From an uncultured Collinsella sp. (GTDB lineage: Bacteria > Actinomycetota > Coriobacteriia > Coriobacteriales > Coriobacteriaceae): a DNA stretch of 64,000 nucleotides. A program made the translations under genes and the position numbers. Shown one piece after another: positions 34,074 to 42,860 of the stretch. Within the stretch, counting starts at the first letter, position 1. Each line of letters opens with the position of its first letter. Under the pieces are notes generated by a model. The model was not told the origin of the DNA. It ran no database searches and worked only from the letters and a program-made list of their open reading frames with translations. The stretch is from contig CATXKN010000006.1 in assembly GCA_958370785.1 (NCBI GenBank), positions 89,679 through 153,678 of the forward strand, in the 5' to 3' direction.

Positions 34074-36104
34074 ATGACCGCACCTGCATCCAAGCTGCTC
34101 CAGCCCATTACGGTTGGCCCCCTTGAGCTCAAGAACCGCATTATGTTTCCGCCGCTGACCACCGGCTACGAGGAGCGCGACGGTTCCATTGGCGAGCGCA
34201 GCCTGGCTTTTTACGAGCGCCTGGCCCGTGGCGGCGTGAGCTACATCGTCATTGGCGACGTCGCTCCCGTTATGACCGCGAGCCCCACGCCCAAGCTGGC
34301 AACCGACGCCCAGATCCCCACGTTTAAGGCCCTGGCCGACGCCGTTCACAAGCACGGTGCCAAGGTCGCGCTGCAGCTGTTCCACCCCGAGTACGACGTG
34401 CCCGGTGTCGGCCGCATGGTCATGGGCTCCATGGCCGCCGCCAAGGCCGCGCAGGAGGCCAAGGCCGCCGGCGACGAGGAGACCTTTACCGCCAAGATGG
34501 CCGAGTCCAACGAGATCCGCAATCAGGCCTACGCCAAGCTGCACCACGACATGCAGCACTTTGTGAACGAGGCGAGCGTGGAGCAGCTCACCCAGATCAA
34601 GGAGGCCATCGCCGCCTCGGCCGCCCGCGCGCAGCAGGCCGGCATCGATGCTATCGAGGTCCACGGCGACCGCCTGGTGGGTTCGCTGTGCTCGGCCATC
34701 CTCAACCAGCGCACCGACGAGTACGGTGGCTCGTTCGAGAACCGCGTTCGCTATGCGCTGGAGGTCGTCGCCGCCATTAAGGAGGCCGCGCCGCAGCTGA
34801 TGGTGGAGTACAAGCTCCCCGTGATCATGGAGAACCCCGACGGCACGCCGCGCGGCAAGGGCGGCCTGCAGCCCGACGAGGCCTGCGAGTTCGCCAAGCT
34901 GCTCGAGGGCGCTGGCATCGACATGATCCAGGTCGCGCAGGCCAACCACACCGGCAACATGGGCGACACCATTCCGCCCATGGGTGCCATGCCCTACAAC
35001 TGGACGCTGCCCGTGGCCGAGCGCGTCAAGGCCCTGGTCTCCGTGCCGGTGGCAACCGTCGGTCGCGTTGTCTCGGTCGAGGCCGGCGAGAAGATTCTGG
35101 AAGACGGCGCGGCCGACATCATCGCCTATGGCCGCTCGCTCATGTGCGACCCCGACATTGCGCTGAAGGCCGCCACGGGCGAGCCCATCCGCGAGTGCCT
35201 CAACTGCAACAAGGGCTGCGTCGACGCGATTCAAAACCGCAAGTACATCTCGTGCGTTCTCAATGCCGAGAACGGCGACGAGGCGACCATCGCCATCAAG
35301 CCGGGCGATGGCGACAAGAAGATCGCCGTGGTGGGCGGCGGTATTGCCGGCCTGGAGGCCGCTCGCGTGGCGGCCAAGCGCGGCTACGATGTGACCGTCT
35401 ATGAGGCGAGCGATCATCTGGGTGGCCAGATTGTGCTGGCGGCCGCGCCTCCGCGCAAGGACGAGATCATGCGCTCGGTCGAGTACTACGAGAAGATTCT
35501 GCCTAGCCTGGGTGTGAAGGTTGAGCTCAACCATGCCGCTACCGCCGAGGACCTCAACGCCGCCGACGCCGCGATTGTTGCTGTGGGCGCGCACGACGTG
35601 GTCATTCCCGTTCCGGGTGCCGATTTGGACAAGGTCGTCTCGAGCTGGGACGTGCTGGCCGGCAAGGTGGAGCTTACGGGCCGCGTCGCCGTCATTGGCG
35701 GTGGCCTGGTGGGCACCGAGACTGCCGAGTACCTGCTGCAGCACGGCTGCGAGGTGGCGATCGTGGAGATGCTCGACAAGATTGCCGCGGGCGAGTCCGA
35801 GACCATTCTGCCGTTGATTATGAGCGACTTTGCCGAGCACAACGTGGAGCAGCACGTGAAGACCCGCCTGACCGCCATTACCGACGAGGGCGTGGAGGCC
35901 ATTCGCACCACCGAGGACGGCGCCGAGGAGCCGGTGAAGATCGCCTGCGATTACGTGGTGATGGCCGTGGGCTCCAAGGCCAACGCGTTTGACCTGGACG
36001 GCGTGACGGTGCCCGTGACCTGCGTGGGCGATTGCTCGGGCGAGCGCACCGCCGACATCGCGAGCGCCATTCGCACGGCATATCACGCGGCCAACGAGCT
36101 GTAG
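34074..36104 (+). CDS. Old Yellow Enzyme-type Fe-S flavoenzyme (enoate / 2,4-dienoyl-CoA reductase family)
   Basis: A 676-aa enzyme with an N-terminal FMN TIM barrel (GPLELKNRIMFPPL; substrate-side HGDRLVGS), a 4Fe-4S motif (CLNCNKGC...C, about 375-395) and C-terminal FAD/NAD(P) Rossmann domains (VGGGIAGLEAARVA; GGGLVGTETAEYL). This is the layout of FadH, 2-enoate reductase and bile-acid BaiCD-type enzymes that reduce activated C=C bonds with NAD(P)H. The ATG at 34074 is preferred because GAGAGGA abuts the alternative at 34068. Its regulator is divergent. The actual substrate is unknown. Confidence 0.88.
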   Translation: MTAPASKLLQPITVGPLELKNRIMFPPLTTGYEERDGSIGERSLAFYERLARGGVSYIVIGDVAPVMTASPTPKLATDAQIPTFKALADAVHKHGAKVALQLFHPEYDVPGVGRMVMGSMAAAKAAQEAKAAGDEETFTAKMAESNEIRNQAYAKLHHDMQHFVNEASVEQLTQIKEAIAASAARAQQAGIDAIEVHGDRLVGSLCSAILNQRTDEYGGSFENRVRYALEVVAAIKEAAPQLMVEYKLPVIMENPDGTPRGKGGLQPDEACEFAKLLEGAGIDMIQVAQANHTGNMGDTIPPMGAMPYNWTLPVAERVKALVSVPVATVGRVVSVEAGEKILEDGAADIIAYGRSLMCDPDIALKAATGEPIRECLNCNKGCVDAIQNRKYISCVLNAENGDEATIAIKPGDGDKKIAVVGGGIAGLEAARVAAKRGYDVTVYEASDHLGGQIVLAAAPPRKDEIMRSVEYYEKILPSLGVKVELNHAATAEDLNAADAAIVAVGAHDVVIPVPGADLDKVVSSWDVLAGKVELTGRVAVIGGGLVGTETAEYLLQHGCEVAIVEMLDKIAAGESETILPLIMSDFAEHNVEQHVKTRLTAITDEGVEAIRTTEDGAEEPVKIACDYVVMAVGSKANAFDLDGVTVPVTCVGDCSGERTADIASAIRTAYHAANEL

Positions 36105-36176
36105 TTAACTTCGCGGCCAGGCGGGGCGGTAGCACGGACCTGTCTCGCCCGGCTGCGTCCCATCGGGTGTCAACCG

Positions 36177-36214
36177 GGGCGGGGTCTGCAAGCGCAGCAG
36201 GTCCCGCCCTTTTT
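36177..36214 (+). terminator. Terminator of the OYE gene
   Basis: GGGCGGG (36177-36183) pairs with CCCGCCC (36203-36209), with inner TGC/GCA pairing. TTTTTG follows. Confidence 0.75.
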
Positions 36215-36473
36215 GTTTTGCTTCGGTGGATGGCTATGCGCGCTAATCACGAGGAGCGAGGACGTCTACTGCCTTGCGGACCGCTCAGAATTGTTGAGGG
36301 AGGGGTTAATAATTATATCCTCTATACCAAAGGACATAAAGAGATGCCAATTTTGTTGGCAAGCGAATGACGATTGGCTGCGAGCTAGCTACCAGCGTAA
36401 ATAATCGATAAAGAAATGTCGTAAATTGGTGTCAAATGCCCAGATAACGCCGCGTCTATTTTAATTAACTGCT
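36215..36473. other. AT-rich non-coding stretch
   Basis: This stretch is visibly lower in GC than the surroundings, and no gene can be supported on either strand. It leads into the promoter at 36474-36502. Confidence 0.5.
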
Positions 36474-36502
36474 TTGAACAAACAGTAAAATGCTACTATC
36501 TA
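36474..36502 (+). promoter_or_regulatory. Promoter of the orphan HTH gene
   Basis: TTGAAC (36474-36479), 17 bp and TATCTA (36497-36502) in an AT-rich context, about 40 bp before the start codon. Confidence 0.6.
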
Positions 36503-36543
36503 ACAAGCACGTAAGAAAGCAGATTAACGGTTAAGGCTAAGAA

Positions 36544-36948
36544 GTGGCAGGTATGTCGGAAGCAACTAGGACTCGCACGCATGCGCCCGAGGTTAGGCAG
36601 CGCGCCGTCGAGATCCTCCAAGAGGGGGTCGGTCACCGCGCCCTCGCCGCAAAGCTTGGCATCCCCCAGGCCACGGCTCGTCAGTGGGCCCGCGCATATG
36701 CCGTGGGCGGTGCCGACGCCGTGCTCAATGCGGGCGCTCGTCATCACACCTATACGTACGACGTAAAGCTCGCCGTGGTTAAGGACCGTTTGGAAAACGG
36801 CCTGACGGTTCGTGAGGCTATGATCAAGCACAAGATTCCCAGCGAGTCTTCGGTCAAGGCTTGGTGCCGCCAGTATCGCGAGAGCGGTGAGTCCGCGCTG
36901 GTCGATAAGCCGCGCGGCCGCAAGCCGCGCGTTAAAAAGGCGGAATAG
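36544..36948 (+). CDS. Orphan helix-turn-helix protein resembling IS3-type OrfA
   Basis: A 134-aa basic protein with two helix-turn-helix segments: 'RALAAKLGIPQATARQWARAY' type (about 35-55) and 'TVREAMIKHKIPSESSVKAW' type (about 90-110). It ends in KPRGRKPRVKKAE, a tail seen in transposase OrfA proteins. A GTG at 36544 or ATG at 36553 may be the start. No transposase OrfB, inverted ends or duplicated target is seen, and it has its own promoter and terminator. It may be a domesticated DNA-binding protein. Confidence 0.7.
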   Translation: MAGMSEATRTRTHAPEVRQRAVEILQEGVGHRALAAKLGIPQATARQWARAYAVGGADAVLNAGARHHTYTYDVKLAVVKDRLENGLTVREAMIKHKIPSESSVKAWCRQYRESGESALVDKPRGRKPRVKKAE

Positions 36949-36960
36949 CGAACGGGATGG

Positions 36961-36984
36961 TGCGCCCACAGGGGCGCATTTTTC
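36961..36984 (+). terminator. Terminator of the HTH gene
   Basis: TGCGCCC-ACAG-GGGCGCA (36961-36978) followed by TTTTTC, 12 bp after the stop. Confidence 0.85.
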
Positions 36985-37128
36985 TTGCCGCCCCTCTGCT
37001 TCAAAGCGGACGTACCCTTACCCCGTACGCCTAAAACTCCCCAGTTGACCGAAAACCCGCCGCTGCTACTCCTCAATTGAGCTATAACGTTAAACAATTG
37101 CAGCGTTTTTGCATGGGGGAGTGATGGT

Positions 37129-40011
37129 ATGACGCTACTGTATTTCCTTACCCTGTTTCCGCTGGTACCGGCGCTGGGCATGCTGCTCGCGCGCGGTGAC
37201 CGCGCCCGCGATGCGGTGGGGCTCATAGGTTCCGGCATTATTATGGCGGTGACAGTTGTAGTCGCCGTCATGTTTTTTGGCGCGGGCCCGCAGAGCTTTG
37301 AGGTTGCCTCCGACACCTCGCATGTGCTCTCGATCATCAGCTCCGCCATCGATGTCATTCTGTGCGCCGTCATCCTGTACAACGCGTACAAATATAGGAA
37401 CGTGCTCACCACGGTGCTCGGCATAGTCCAGCTGGTGGGCTCGCTCGCCTTTGCGACCATGACGCTGCCCGCGGCCGAAGCCGTCACGGCGACGCCGCTC
37501 TACCTGGATTACATGAGCGTGATCATGGTCCTCGCCGTCGGCATTGTCGGCAGCCTAATCTGCGTGTATGCCCTGGGCTACATGAAGGACTTCCAGGCCC
37601 ACGACGAGCACGAGGCCGCGCTGCGCGGGCAGACCGCGCCCGACCGACGCCCTCAGTTCCTGGCGCTTATGTTCCTGTTCCTCTCGGCTATGTTCGTCAT
37701 CGTGACGAGCGACAACCTTGAGTGGCTGTTCTGCGGCTGGGAAATCACCACCGTGTGCTCGTTCCTTATGATTGGCTATACGCGCACGCCCGAGGCCATC
37801 AAGAACGCCTTCACCCAGATCATCCTCAACATGCTGGGCGGCATCGCGTTTTTGGCCGGACTCATGTACCTGCACGTTAATGGCATGCCGCTGACCATCT
37901 CGGGAATGATCGAGCTTTCCGGCGCCGGAACCGCGCAATCCGCGCTGCTGGTGATGCCGGTCATTCTGCTGTCGCTCGCCGCCCTTACCAAGGCCGCACA
38001 GATGCCGTTCCACACTTGGCTGCTCGGCGCCATGGTTGCCCCCACGCCCACGAGCGCCCTGCTGCACTCGTCAACCATGGTCAAAGCCGGCGTGTTCCTG
38101 ATGGTCAAGCTCAGCCCGCTCTATGCCATCTATCCCGTGACCGGCTTTATGGTTACGAGCGTGGGTGCCATCACGTTTTTGCTCGCTGCCCTCATGGCCA
38201 TCTCGCAGAGCAACGCCAAACGCGTGCTCGCATACTCCACCATTTCCAACCTGGGCCTCATCAGTGCCTGCCTGGGCGTCGGCGCGCCCGAGGCCGTGTG
38301 GGCCGCCATCTTCCTGATCCTGTTCCACACGGTGGCCAAGTCGCTGCTGTTCCTGTGCGTGGGCACCGCCGAGCATCATATCGGCAGCCGCAATATCGAG
38401 GACATGGACGGTATGTTCAGCCGCATGCCGCACCTGACGCGTCTGATGATGCTGGGCATCATGGGCATGTTCGTGGCGCCGTTTGGCATGCTCGTGTCCA
38501 AGTGGGGCGCCCTGGTGGCGTTTGCGCAGACCGGCAACGTGCTCATGATCATGGTGCTTGCCTTTGGCTCGGCCGCGACGTTTTACTTCTGGGGCAAGTG
38601 GCTTGCCAAGCTTTCGGGCGTCGACCCCACGGCTCAAAACGTTGAGGTCAATGTCCATAAGACCGAATGGATGGCGCTCAACACCATCGCCGCGCTGCTG
38701 ATTCTGTGCTGCGTGGCGTTCCCGGTTATCTCGAGCGGTCTGGTGTCGCCTTACTTGGCCATGGTGTTTGGCCGCGTGCCGTACGTTATTGGCAAGGACG
38801 CCATGTATCTGATGGTGGTTATCGTGGCGTTTATCGCCGTGGTGCTGCTGACGTCGTTCCGCGTGAGCAATAAGCCGCACGTCAACGTGTACCTTTCGGG
38901 CGTGGGAACCGACAAATATCGCCATTTCCGCGGCTCGATGGGACACGAGGTGAAGGCCGAAAAGCGCAATTGGTACTCGGAGGACGCCCTTGGCGAGAAG
39001 CGTATTGGCCCCGCGGGTAGTGTCGTGTGCTGCAGCATTATCTTGTTTGCGCTGCTGTGTTGCGCGTGGATTGGGCCCGAGCGGCTTGCCATGAGCGCGC
39101 CTTCGGTGCTGCGCGGCAAGTATTTTGAAGGTTCGGGTGTCGTGGGCATCTTTATTGGCACCGTGGCGTTTGCCCTGCTGGCGCCTTTGATTGGTGGCCT
39201 GATCGACGGCGTTGACCGCAAGCTTTCGGCCCGTATGCAGGGCCGCGTGGGTCCGCGCCTGCTCCAGCCTTTCTACGACGTTGCCAAACTCCTGCGCAAG
39301 GCCCCCGCCAGCGTAAACACCATGGACGATACCTACATGGCGTGCGCGCTCATCTTTACCGTGGTGGGCGGCGGCATCTTTGTGTCGGGCTCCAACACGC
39401 TGCTGTGCGCTTTTATGGTGACGCTCGCCGCGATCTTTGTGGTGTTGGCGTCCGCCTCGACGCAAAGCCCGTTTGCCCAGGTTGGCGCCGACCGCGAGCT
39501 GCTGCAGGTTATGAGTTACGAGCCCGCCGTTCTGCTGATGAGCGTGGGCCTGTATCTTGCCACCGACAGCTTCGATTCCATCGCCGTGACGGGGCAGTCG
39601 GCCCCCATCGTCGTGTACAGCGCGCCCATTTTCCTCGCGCTGCTCGCAGTGCTCACCATCAAGCTGCGCAAGTCGCCGTTCGATCTTTCGTACTCGCATC
39701 ACGCGCATCAGGAGATCGTCCAGGGCGTGGCCACCGAGATGAGCGGCGGCACGCTGGCCAAGATGACCCTTATGCACTGGTGCGAGACCGTGCTGTTTTT
39801 GATGTGGGTGGGCATGTTCTTTGTTTGGGACAACCCGGTGAGCTGGGTGGTCGCCCTGGCCGTGATGGCCGCGACGTACTTTGTCGAGGTCCTGATCGAC
39901 AACACCTTCGCGCGCAGCACCTGGCGCAGCTGCTTTAAGCTCGGCTGGGGCGTGGCGCTGGTGTTTGGCCTGCTCAACCTTATGCCCATCCTCGTCGACG
40001 TGTTTATTTAG
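37129..40011 (+). CDS. Ech-type hydrogenase membrane subunits EchA and EchB fused
   Basis: A 960-aa polytopic membrane protein. Residues 1 to about 610 are a NuoL/Mrp-type ion-translocating antiporter-like subunit with many helices ('PTPTSALLHSSTMVKAG', about 304-320). After a linker helix (about 628), residues from about 660 to 960 are NuoH/EchB-like (ARMQGRVGPRLLQPF at about 700; KSPFDLSYSHHAHQE). In most Ech and Hyc enzymes these are separate genes; the combined length fits EchA plus EchB. It would couple electron transfer to H+ or Na+ pumping. GGGGGAG precedes the ATG. First gene of a five-gene operon. Confidence 0.88.
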   Translation: MTLLYFLTLFPLVPALGMLLARGDRARDAVGLIGSGIIMAVTVVVAVMFFGAGPQSFEVASDTSHVLSIISSAIDVILCAVILYNAYKYRNVLTTVLGIVQLVGSLAFATMTLPAAEAVTATPLYLDYMSVIMVLAVGIVGSLICVYALGYMKDFQAHDEHEAALRGQTAPDRRPQFLALMFLFLSAMFVIVTSDNLEWLFCGWEITTVCSFLMIGYTRTPEAIKNAFTQIILNMLGGIAFLAGLMYLHVNGMPLTISGMIELSGAGTAQSALLVMPVILLSLAALTKAAQMPFHTWLLGAMVAPTPTSALLHSSTMVKAGVFLMVKLSPLYAIYPVTGFMVTSVGAITFLLAALMAISQSNAKRVLAYSTISNLGLISACLGVGAPEAVWAAIFLILFHTVAKSLLFLCVGTAEHHIGSRNIEDMDGMFSRMPHLTRLMMLGIMGMFVAPFGMLVSKWGALVAFAQTGNVLMIMVLAFGSAATFYFWGKWLAKLSGVDPTAQNVEVNVHKTEWMALNTIAALLILCCVAFPVISSGLVSPYLAMVFGRVPYVIGKDAMYLMVVIVAFIAVVLLTSFRVSNKPHVNVYLSGVGTDKYRHFRGSMGHEVKAEKRNWYSEDALGEKRIGPAGSVVCCSIILFALLCCAWIGPERLAMSAPSVLRGKYFEGSGVVGIFIGTVAFALLAPLIGGLIDGVDRKLSARMQGRVGPRLLQPFYDVAKLLRKAPASVNTMDDTYMACALIFTVVGGGIFVSGSNTLLCAFMVTLAAIFVVLASASTQSPFAQVGADRELLQVMSYEPAVLLMSVGLYLATDSFDSIAVTGQSAPIVVYSAPIFLALLAVLTIKLRKSPFDLSYSHHAHQEIVQGVATEMSGGTLAKMTLMHWCETVLFLMWVGMFFVWDNPVSWVVALAVMAATYFVEVLIDNTFARSTWRSCFKLGWGVALVFGLLNLMPILVDVFI

Positions 40012-40023
40012 GAGGCGGCATCC

Positions 40024-40608
40024 ATGGATCATAAAATGTCGCGCTCGCCGTGGGTTATTCATTACGACGGCTCGAGCTGCAACGGATGCGATATCGAGGT
40101 GCTGGCTTCGCTCACGCCGCTGTTCGATGCGGAGCGCTTTGGCGTGGTCAACACCGGCAACCCCAAGCATGCGGATATCTTTTTGGTAACGGGGTCGGTC
40201 AATGCCCAGAACCTGCCTGTCGTGCGCCAAATCTACAACCAGATGCTCGAGCCCAAGTGCGTGGTGGCCTGCGGTATCTGCGCGTGTTCGGGCGGCGTGT
40301 TCCGCGATGCCTATAACGTGATCGGCGGCGTGGACCGCGCGATTCCCGTGGACGTGTACGCGCCCGGGTGTGCCATTCGTCCCGAGACCGTGATCGACGC
40401 CATCGTTGAGGCGTGCGGCATCCTGGACCAGAAGGAGGCCGTGATGCGCGCCGGTGGCGATCCGCTCACCGTAGGCGGTGCCGCTACCTGGGATGGTGGC
40501 GTTGAGCTGGGCGAGGACGGGTTTGTGGCTGCGGCTGGGGCCGGCGACGCGCCCGCCGCTGGCGACGCACCTGCTGAGTCGCCCGCCGCTGCAAAGGAGG
40601 CCGAGTAA
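40024..40608 (+). CDS. Ech-type hydrogenase small subunit (NuoB-like, EchC)
   Basis: A 194-aa protein carrying the proximal 4Fe-4S cluster next to the NiFe site. Visible ligands: SSCNGC, CGICACSGG and APGC. A core of about 145 residues is followed by an Ala/Pro/Glu-rich tail of about 50 residues not typical of EchC. It overlaps the next gene by one base. It transfers electrons from the ferredoxin-like subunit to the NiFe centre. Confidence 0.88.
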   Translation: MDHKMSRSPWVIHYDGSSCNGCDIEVLASLTPLFDAERFGVVNTGNPKHADIFLVTGSVNAQNLPVVRQIYNQMLEPKCVVACGICACSGGVFRDAYNVIGGVDRAIPVDVYAPGCAIRPETVIDAIVEACGILDQKEAVMRAGGDPLTVGGAATWDGGVELGEDGFVAAAGAGDAPAAGDAPAESPAAAKEAE

Positions 40609-41318
40609 TGCAAAAGGCAATCTATACCACCGTCGGGATCGATGAGCTGTTGCCGCATGTGCAGGCGCTCAAGGGTGCCGGCGCGCGCTTTGTGCAGATG
40701 CATGCCGAGCGCTGTGTGGATGACGGATCGTATCGCCTGGTCTATACGTTTATCAACGTCCGCGCTGCGCAAGAGCAGATCGCGCGGGACGGCAACTATG
40801 CGATCGAGAACCTGGTAGTCGATGGCATCGACCAGTACCAGGAGATTCCGTCCATCAGCTCGTACTATCCGGCGGTATTTCCGTTTGAGAATGAAGCGCA
40901 CGACCTGTTTGGTCTTGCCATTACCGACATGCAGATCGACTTTAAGGGCTTTTTCTACCAGGTCTCGACTGCCGAGCCCATGAGCGTTATCACGCCCGAG
41001 GTGAAGGCTGCGCGCGAGAAGGCCATGAAGGTCCGTGCCGCCGCCGAGGCCAAGGCGCGCAAGGCCGCAGCCGAGAAGGCCGCCGCGGCTGCGGCTGCTA
41101 CGGGGGAGGGCGCTGGCGATGCTGCGGGCGCTGCCGTCGCTCAGTCCGCTGCGGCTGCCGGCTCCGATGCTCAGCACGATGAGGCTGCTGCCAAGGCCGC
41201 GCTCAAGGCTGCCGAGATGGAGGCAAAGCTCGCCGCCATGGATCCCGAGAAAGCGGCCAAGGTCCGCGCGGCGCTTGCCGCCAAGGCCGCCCGCGACAAG
41301 CAGAAAAAGGAGGCGTAA
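40608..41318 (+). CDS. Ech-type hydrogenase NuoC-like subunit (EchD) with charged Ala-rich tail
   Basis: A 236-aa subunit. Residues 1-125 are NuoC/HycE-N-like ('FPFENEAHDLFGLAITDM'). The remaining 110 residues are an Ala/Lys/Glu-rich, probably helical tail (repeats of 'AAEAKARKAAAEKAA' type). EchD proteins usually stop near the end of the core, so the tail is an extension. It probably bridges the small and large subunits. Confidence 0.85.
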   Translation: MQKAIYTTVGIDELLPHVQALKGAGARFVQMHAERCVDDGSYRLVYTFINVRAAQEQIARDGNYAIENLVVDGIDQYQEIPSISSYYPAVFPFENEAHDLFGLAITDMQIDFKGFFYQVSTAEPMSVITPEVKAAREKAMKVRAAAEAKARKAAAEKAAAAAAATGEGAGDAAGAAVAQSAAAAGSDAQHDEAAAKAALKAAEMEAKLAAMDPEKAAKVRAALAAKAARDKQKKEA

Positions 41319-41323
41319 GGTCC

Positions 41324-42412
41324 ATGGCACATCGCTCCGTTATTCCGTTTGGCCCGCAGCACCCGGTGCTGCCCGAGCCGCTTCATCTGGACCTGGTGAT
41401 CGAGGACGACCGCGTTCTCGAGGCAATTCCGCAGATCGGCTTTGTGCACCGCGGACTCGAGAAGCTCACCGAAAAGCGCGACATGCATCAGTTTGGCTAC
41501 ATCGCCGAGCGCATCTGCGGCATCTGCGCCGTGGGCCACAGCTGCGGCTATGCCAGCGCCTGCGAGCGCATGCTCGACATCGAGGTGCCCGGCCGCGTGC
41601 AGTATATCCGCACCATTTTGCACGAGCTTTCGCGCATCCACTCGCATCTGCTGTGGCTGGGCCTGCTTGCCGATGCCTTTGGCTTCGAGGCGCTGTTCTA
41701 TCGTTCGTGGACCCTGCGCGAGCAGATCCTCAAGATCTTCGAGAGCACCTGCGGCGGCCGCGTGATTCTGTCGATTAACGAGATCGGCGGCCTTAAGCAC
41801 GACATCGAGGACTCCGAGCTGGCGGGTATTGTCCAGACGCTCGACGCCATGCGTCCCGACTACGAGGCCCTGGTGCATACGTTTTTGGACGACAACAGCT
41901 GCGGCGAGCGCCTGCATGGCGTGGGCGTGATCAGCAAGAAGGACGCACTGGAGCTTTCGATGGTCGGCCCGTTCGGTCGCGCCTCGGGCGTGGATTACGA
42001 CGTGCGCATGTTCGGCGACGGTGCCTATGCGGACCTGGCCGCGTTTGAGCCCATCGTTGCCACCGATGGCGATTGCTATGCCCGCTGCCAGGTGCGTTGT
42101 GCCGAGGTCACGCAGGCCATGGACATTATCAAGGAGCTTGTCGGCAAGATTCCGCACGACGGCATCGGCGGGCGCACCAAGCTCACGCCGGCCGACGGCG
42201 CGCGCGGTGAGGTTGTGATTGAGCAGCCGCGCGGCGAGGCGTATTACTATGTGCGCGGTAACGGCACCAAGAACCTGGACCGTTTCCGCGTGCGCACGCC
42301 GACGTCGCAGAACCTGGCGGGTCTGACGCATGCGCTGCAGGGCGTGCTCCTTGCCAACGTGCCCATGATTATCCTGACCATCGACCCCTGCATTAGCTGC
42401 ACGGAAAGGTAG
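41324..42412 (+). CDS. Ech-type [NiFe]-hydrogenase large subunit (EchE)
   Basis: A 362-aa catalytic subunit. Both NiFe motifs are complete: RICGICAVGHSCG (about 63-75) and the C-terminal DPCISCTER. This separates it from complex I NuoD, which lacks these Cys pairs. The protein ends directly after the second motif, so no C-terminal peptide needs to be cleaved during maturation. It would reduce protons with electrons from ferredoxin or run in reverse. No hyp maturation genes are in the window. Confidence 0.92.
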   Translation: MAHRSVIPFGPQHPVLPEPLHLDLVIEDDRVLEAIPQIGFVHRGLEKLTEKRDMHQFGYIAERICGICAVGHSCGYASACERMLDIEVPGRVQYIRTILHELSRIHSHLLWLGLLADAFGFEALFYRSWTLREQILKIFESTCGGRVILSINEIGGLKHDIEDSELAGIVQTLDAMRPDYEALVHTFLDDNSCGERLHGVGVISKKDALELSMVGPFGRASGVDYDVRMFGDGAYADLAAFEPIVATDGDCYARCQVRCAEVTQAMDIIKELVGKIPHDGIGGRTKLTPADGARGEVVIEQPRGEAYYYVRGNGTKNLDRFRVRTPTSQNLAGLTHALQGVLLANVPMIILTIDPCISCTER

Positions 42413-42419
42413 GCGCGGC

Positions 42420-42761
42420 ATGAGTTTGCTGACATTTGCCAAGACGGCCTTGGGTTCTATGGTCAAGCAGCCGGTCACGGTGTGCTATCCGCAGGAGAAG
42501 CTGGCGGCGCCCGAGCGCCTGCGCGGGCATATCGTTAACGACATGAACGTGTGCATCTGCTGCGGCATGTGCGCACGGCGTTGCCCGGCGGGCGCGCTCG
42601 CGGTCGATCGCAAGGGCGGTACCTGGTCGATCGATCCGTACGCCTGCGTGGTGTGCGGCGAGTGCATCGAGAGCTGTCCTAAACACTGCCTGACTATGGA
42701 CACCGCCCGCACTCCAGTTGCGGCGAACAAGACTCCCACGGTAGAAACCAAGCCGGAATAG
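42420..42761 (+). CDS. Ech-type hydrogenase ferredoxin-like subunit (EchF)
   Basis: A 113-aa protein with two 4Fe-4S motifs, CICCGMCARRCP (about 43-54) and CVVCGECIESCP (about 77-88), of NuoI/EchF type. It should accept electrons from soluble ferredoxin. It is the last gene of the operon. Two 11-bp ATAGAGCTGGA copies (42769-42790) and a strong hairpin follow. Confidence 0.88.
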   Translation: MSLLTFAKTALGSMVKQPVTVCYPQEKLAAPERLRGHIVNDMNVCICCGMCARRCPAGALAVDRKGGTWSIDPYACVVCGECIESCPKHCLTMDTARTPVAANKTPTVETKPE

Positions 42762-42793
42762 CGTTGGTATAGAGCTGGAATAGAGCTGGAATA

Positions 42794-42827
42794 GGGGCCG
42801 GTGGGGCAAAAATGCCCCACCGGCCCC
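42794..42827 (+). terminator. Terminator of the ech operon
   Basis: GGGGCCGGTGGGGC (42794-42807), loop AAAAAT, then the perfect 14-bp complement (42814-42827). No T-run follows, so it may act partly as an mRNA 3'-end stabiliser. Confidence 0.65.
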
Positions 42828-42860
42828 GCGCTTAAACGCGCGGTTAGGCTGCCGCTAACA

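Noticed and set aside
36544..36948. Intact insertion sequence
   Set aside because: Only an OrfA-like HTH protein is present; no catalytic DDE partner or terminal inverted repeats were seen.
38071..40620. Very long open frame antisense to the hydrogenase operon
   Set aside because: Its translation is rich in His, Arg and Gln with no recognisable domain. It mirrors the codon pattern of the strong plus-strand genes. Similar shadows lie at 33969-36086 and 55357-57918.
37129..42761. Complex I (Nuo) or formate hydrogenlyase
   Set aside because: The large subunit keeps both NiFe Cys pairs, unlike NuoD, and no formate dehydrogenase or full NuoA-N set is present.
42769..42790. Tandem copies of ATAGAGCTGGA after the ech operon
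   Set aside because: Only two 11-bp copies; too small to interpret beyond local slippage.
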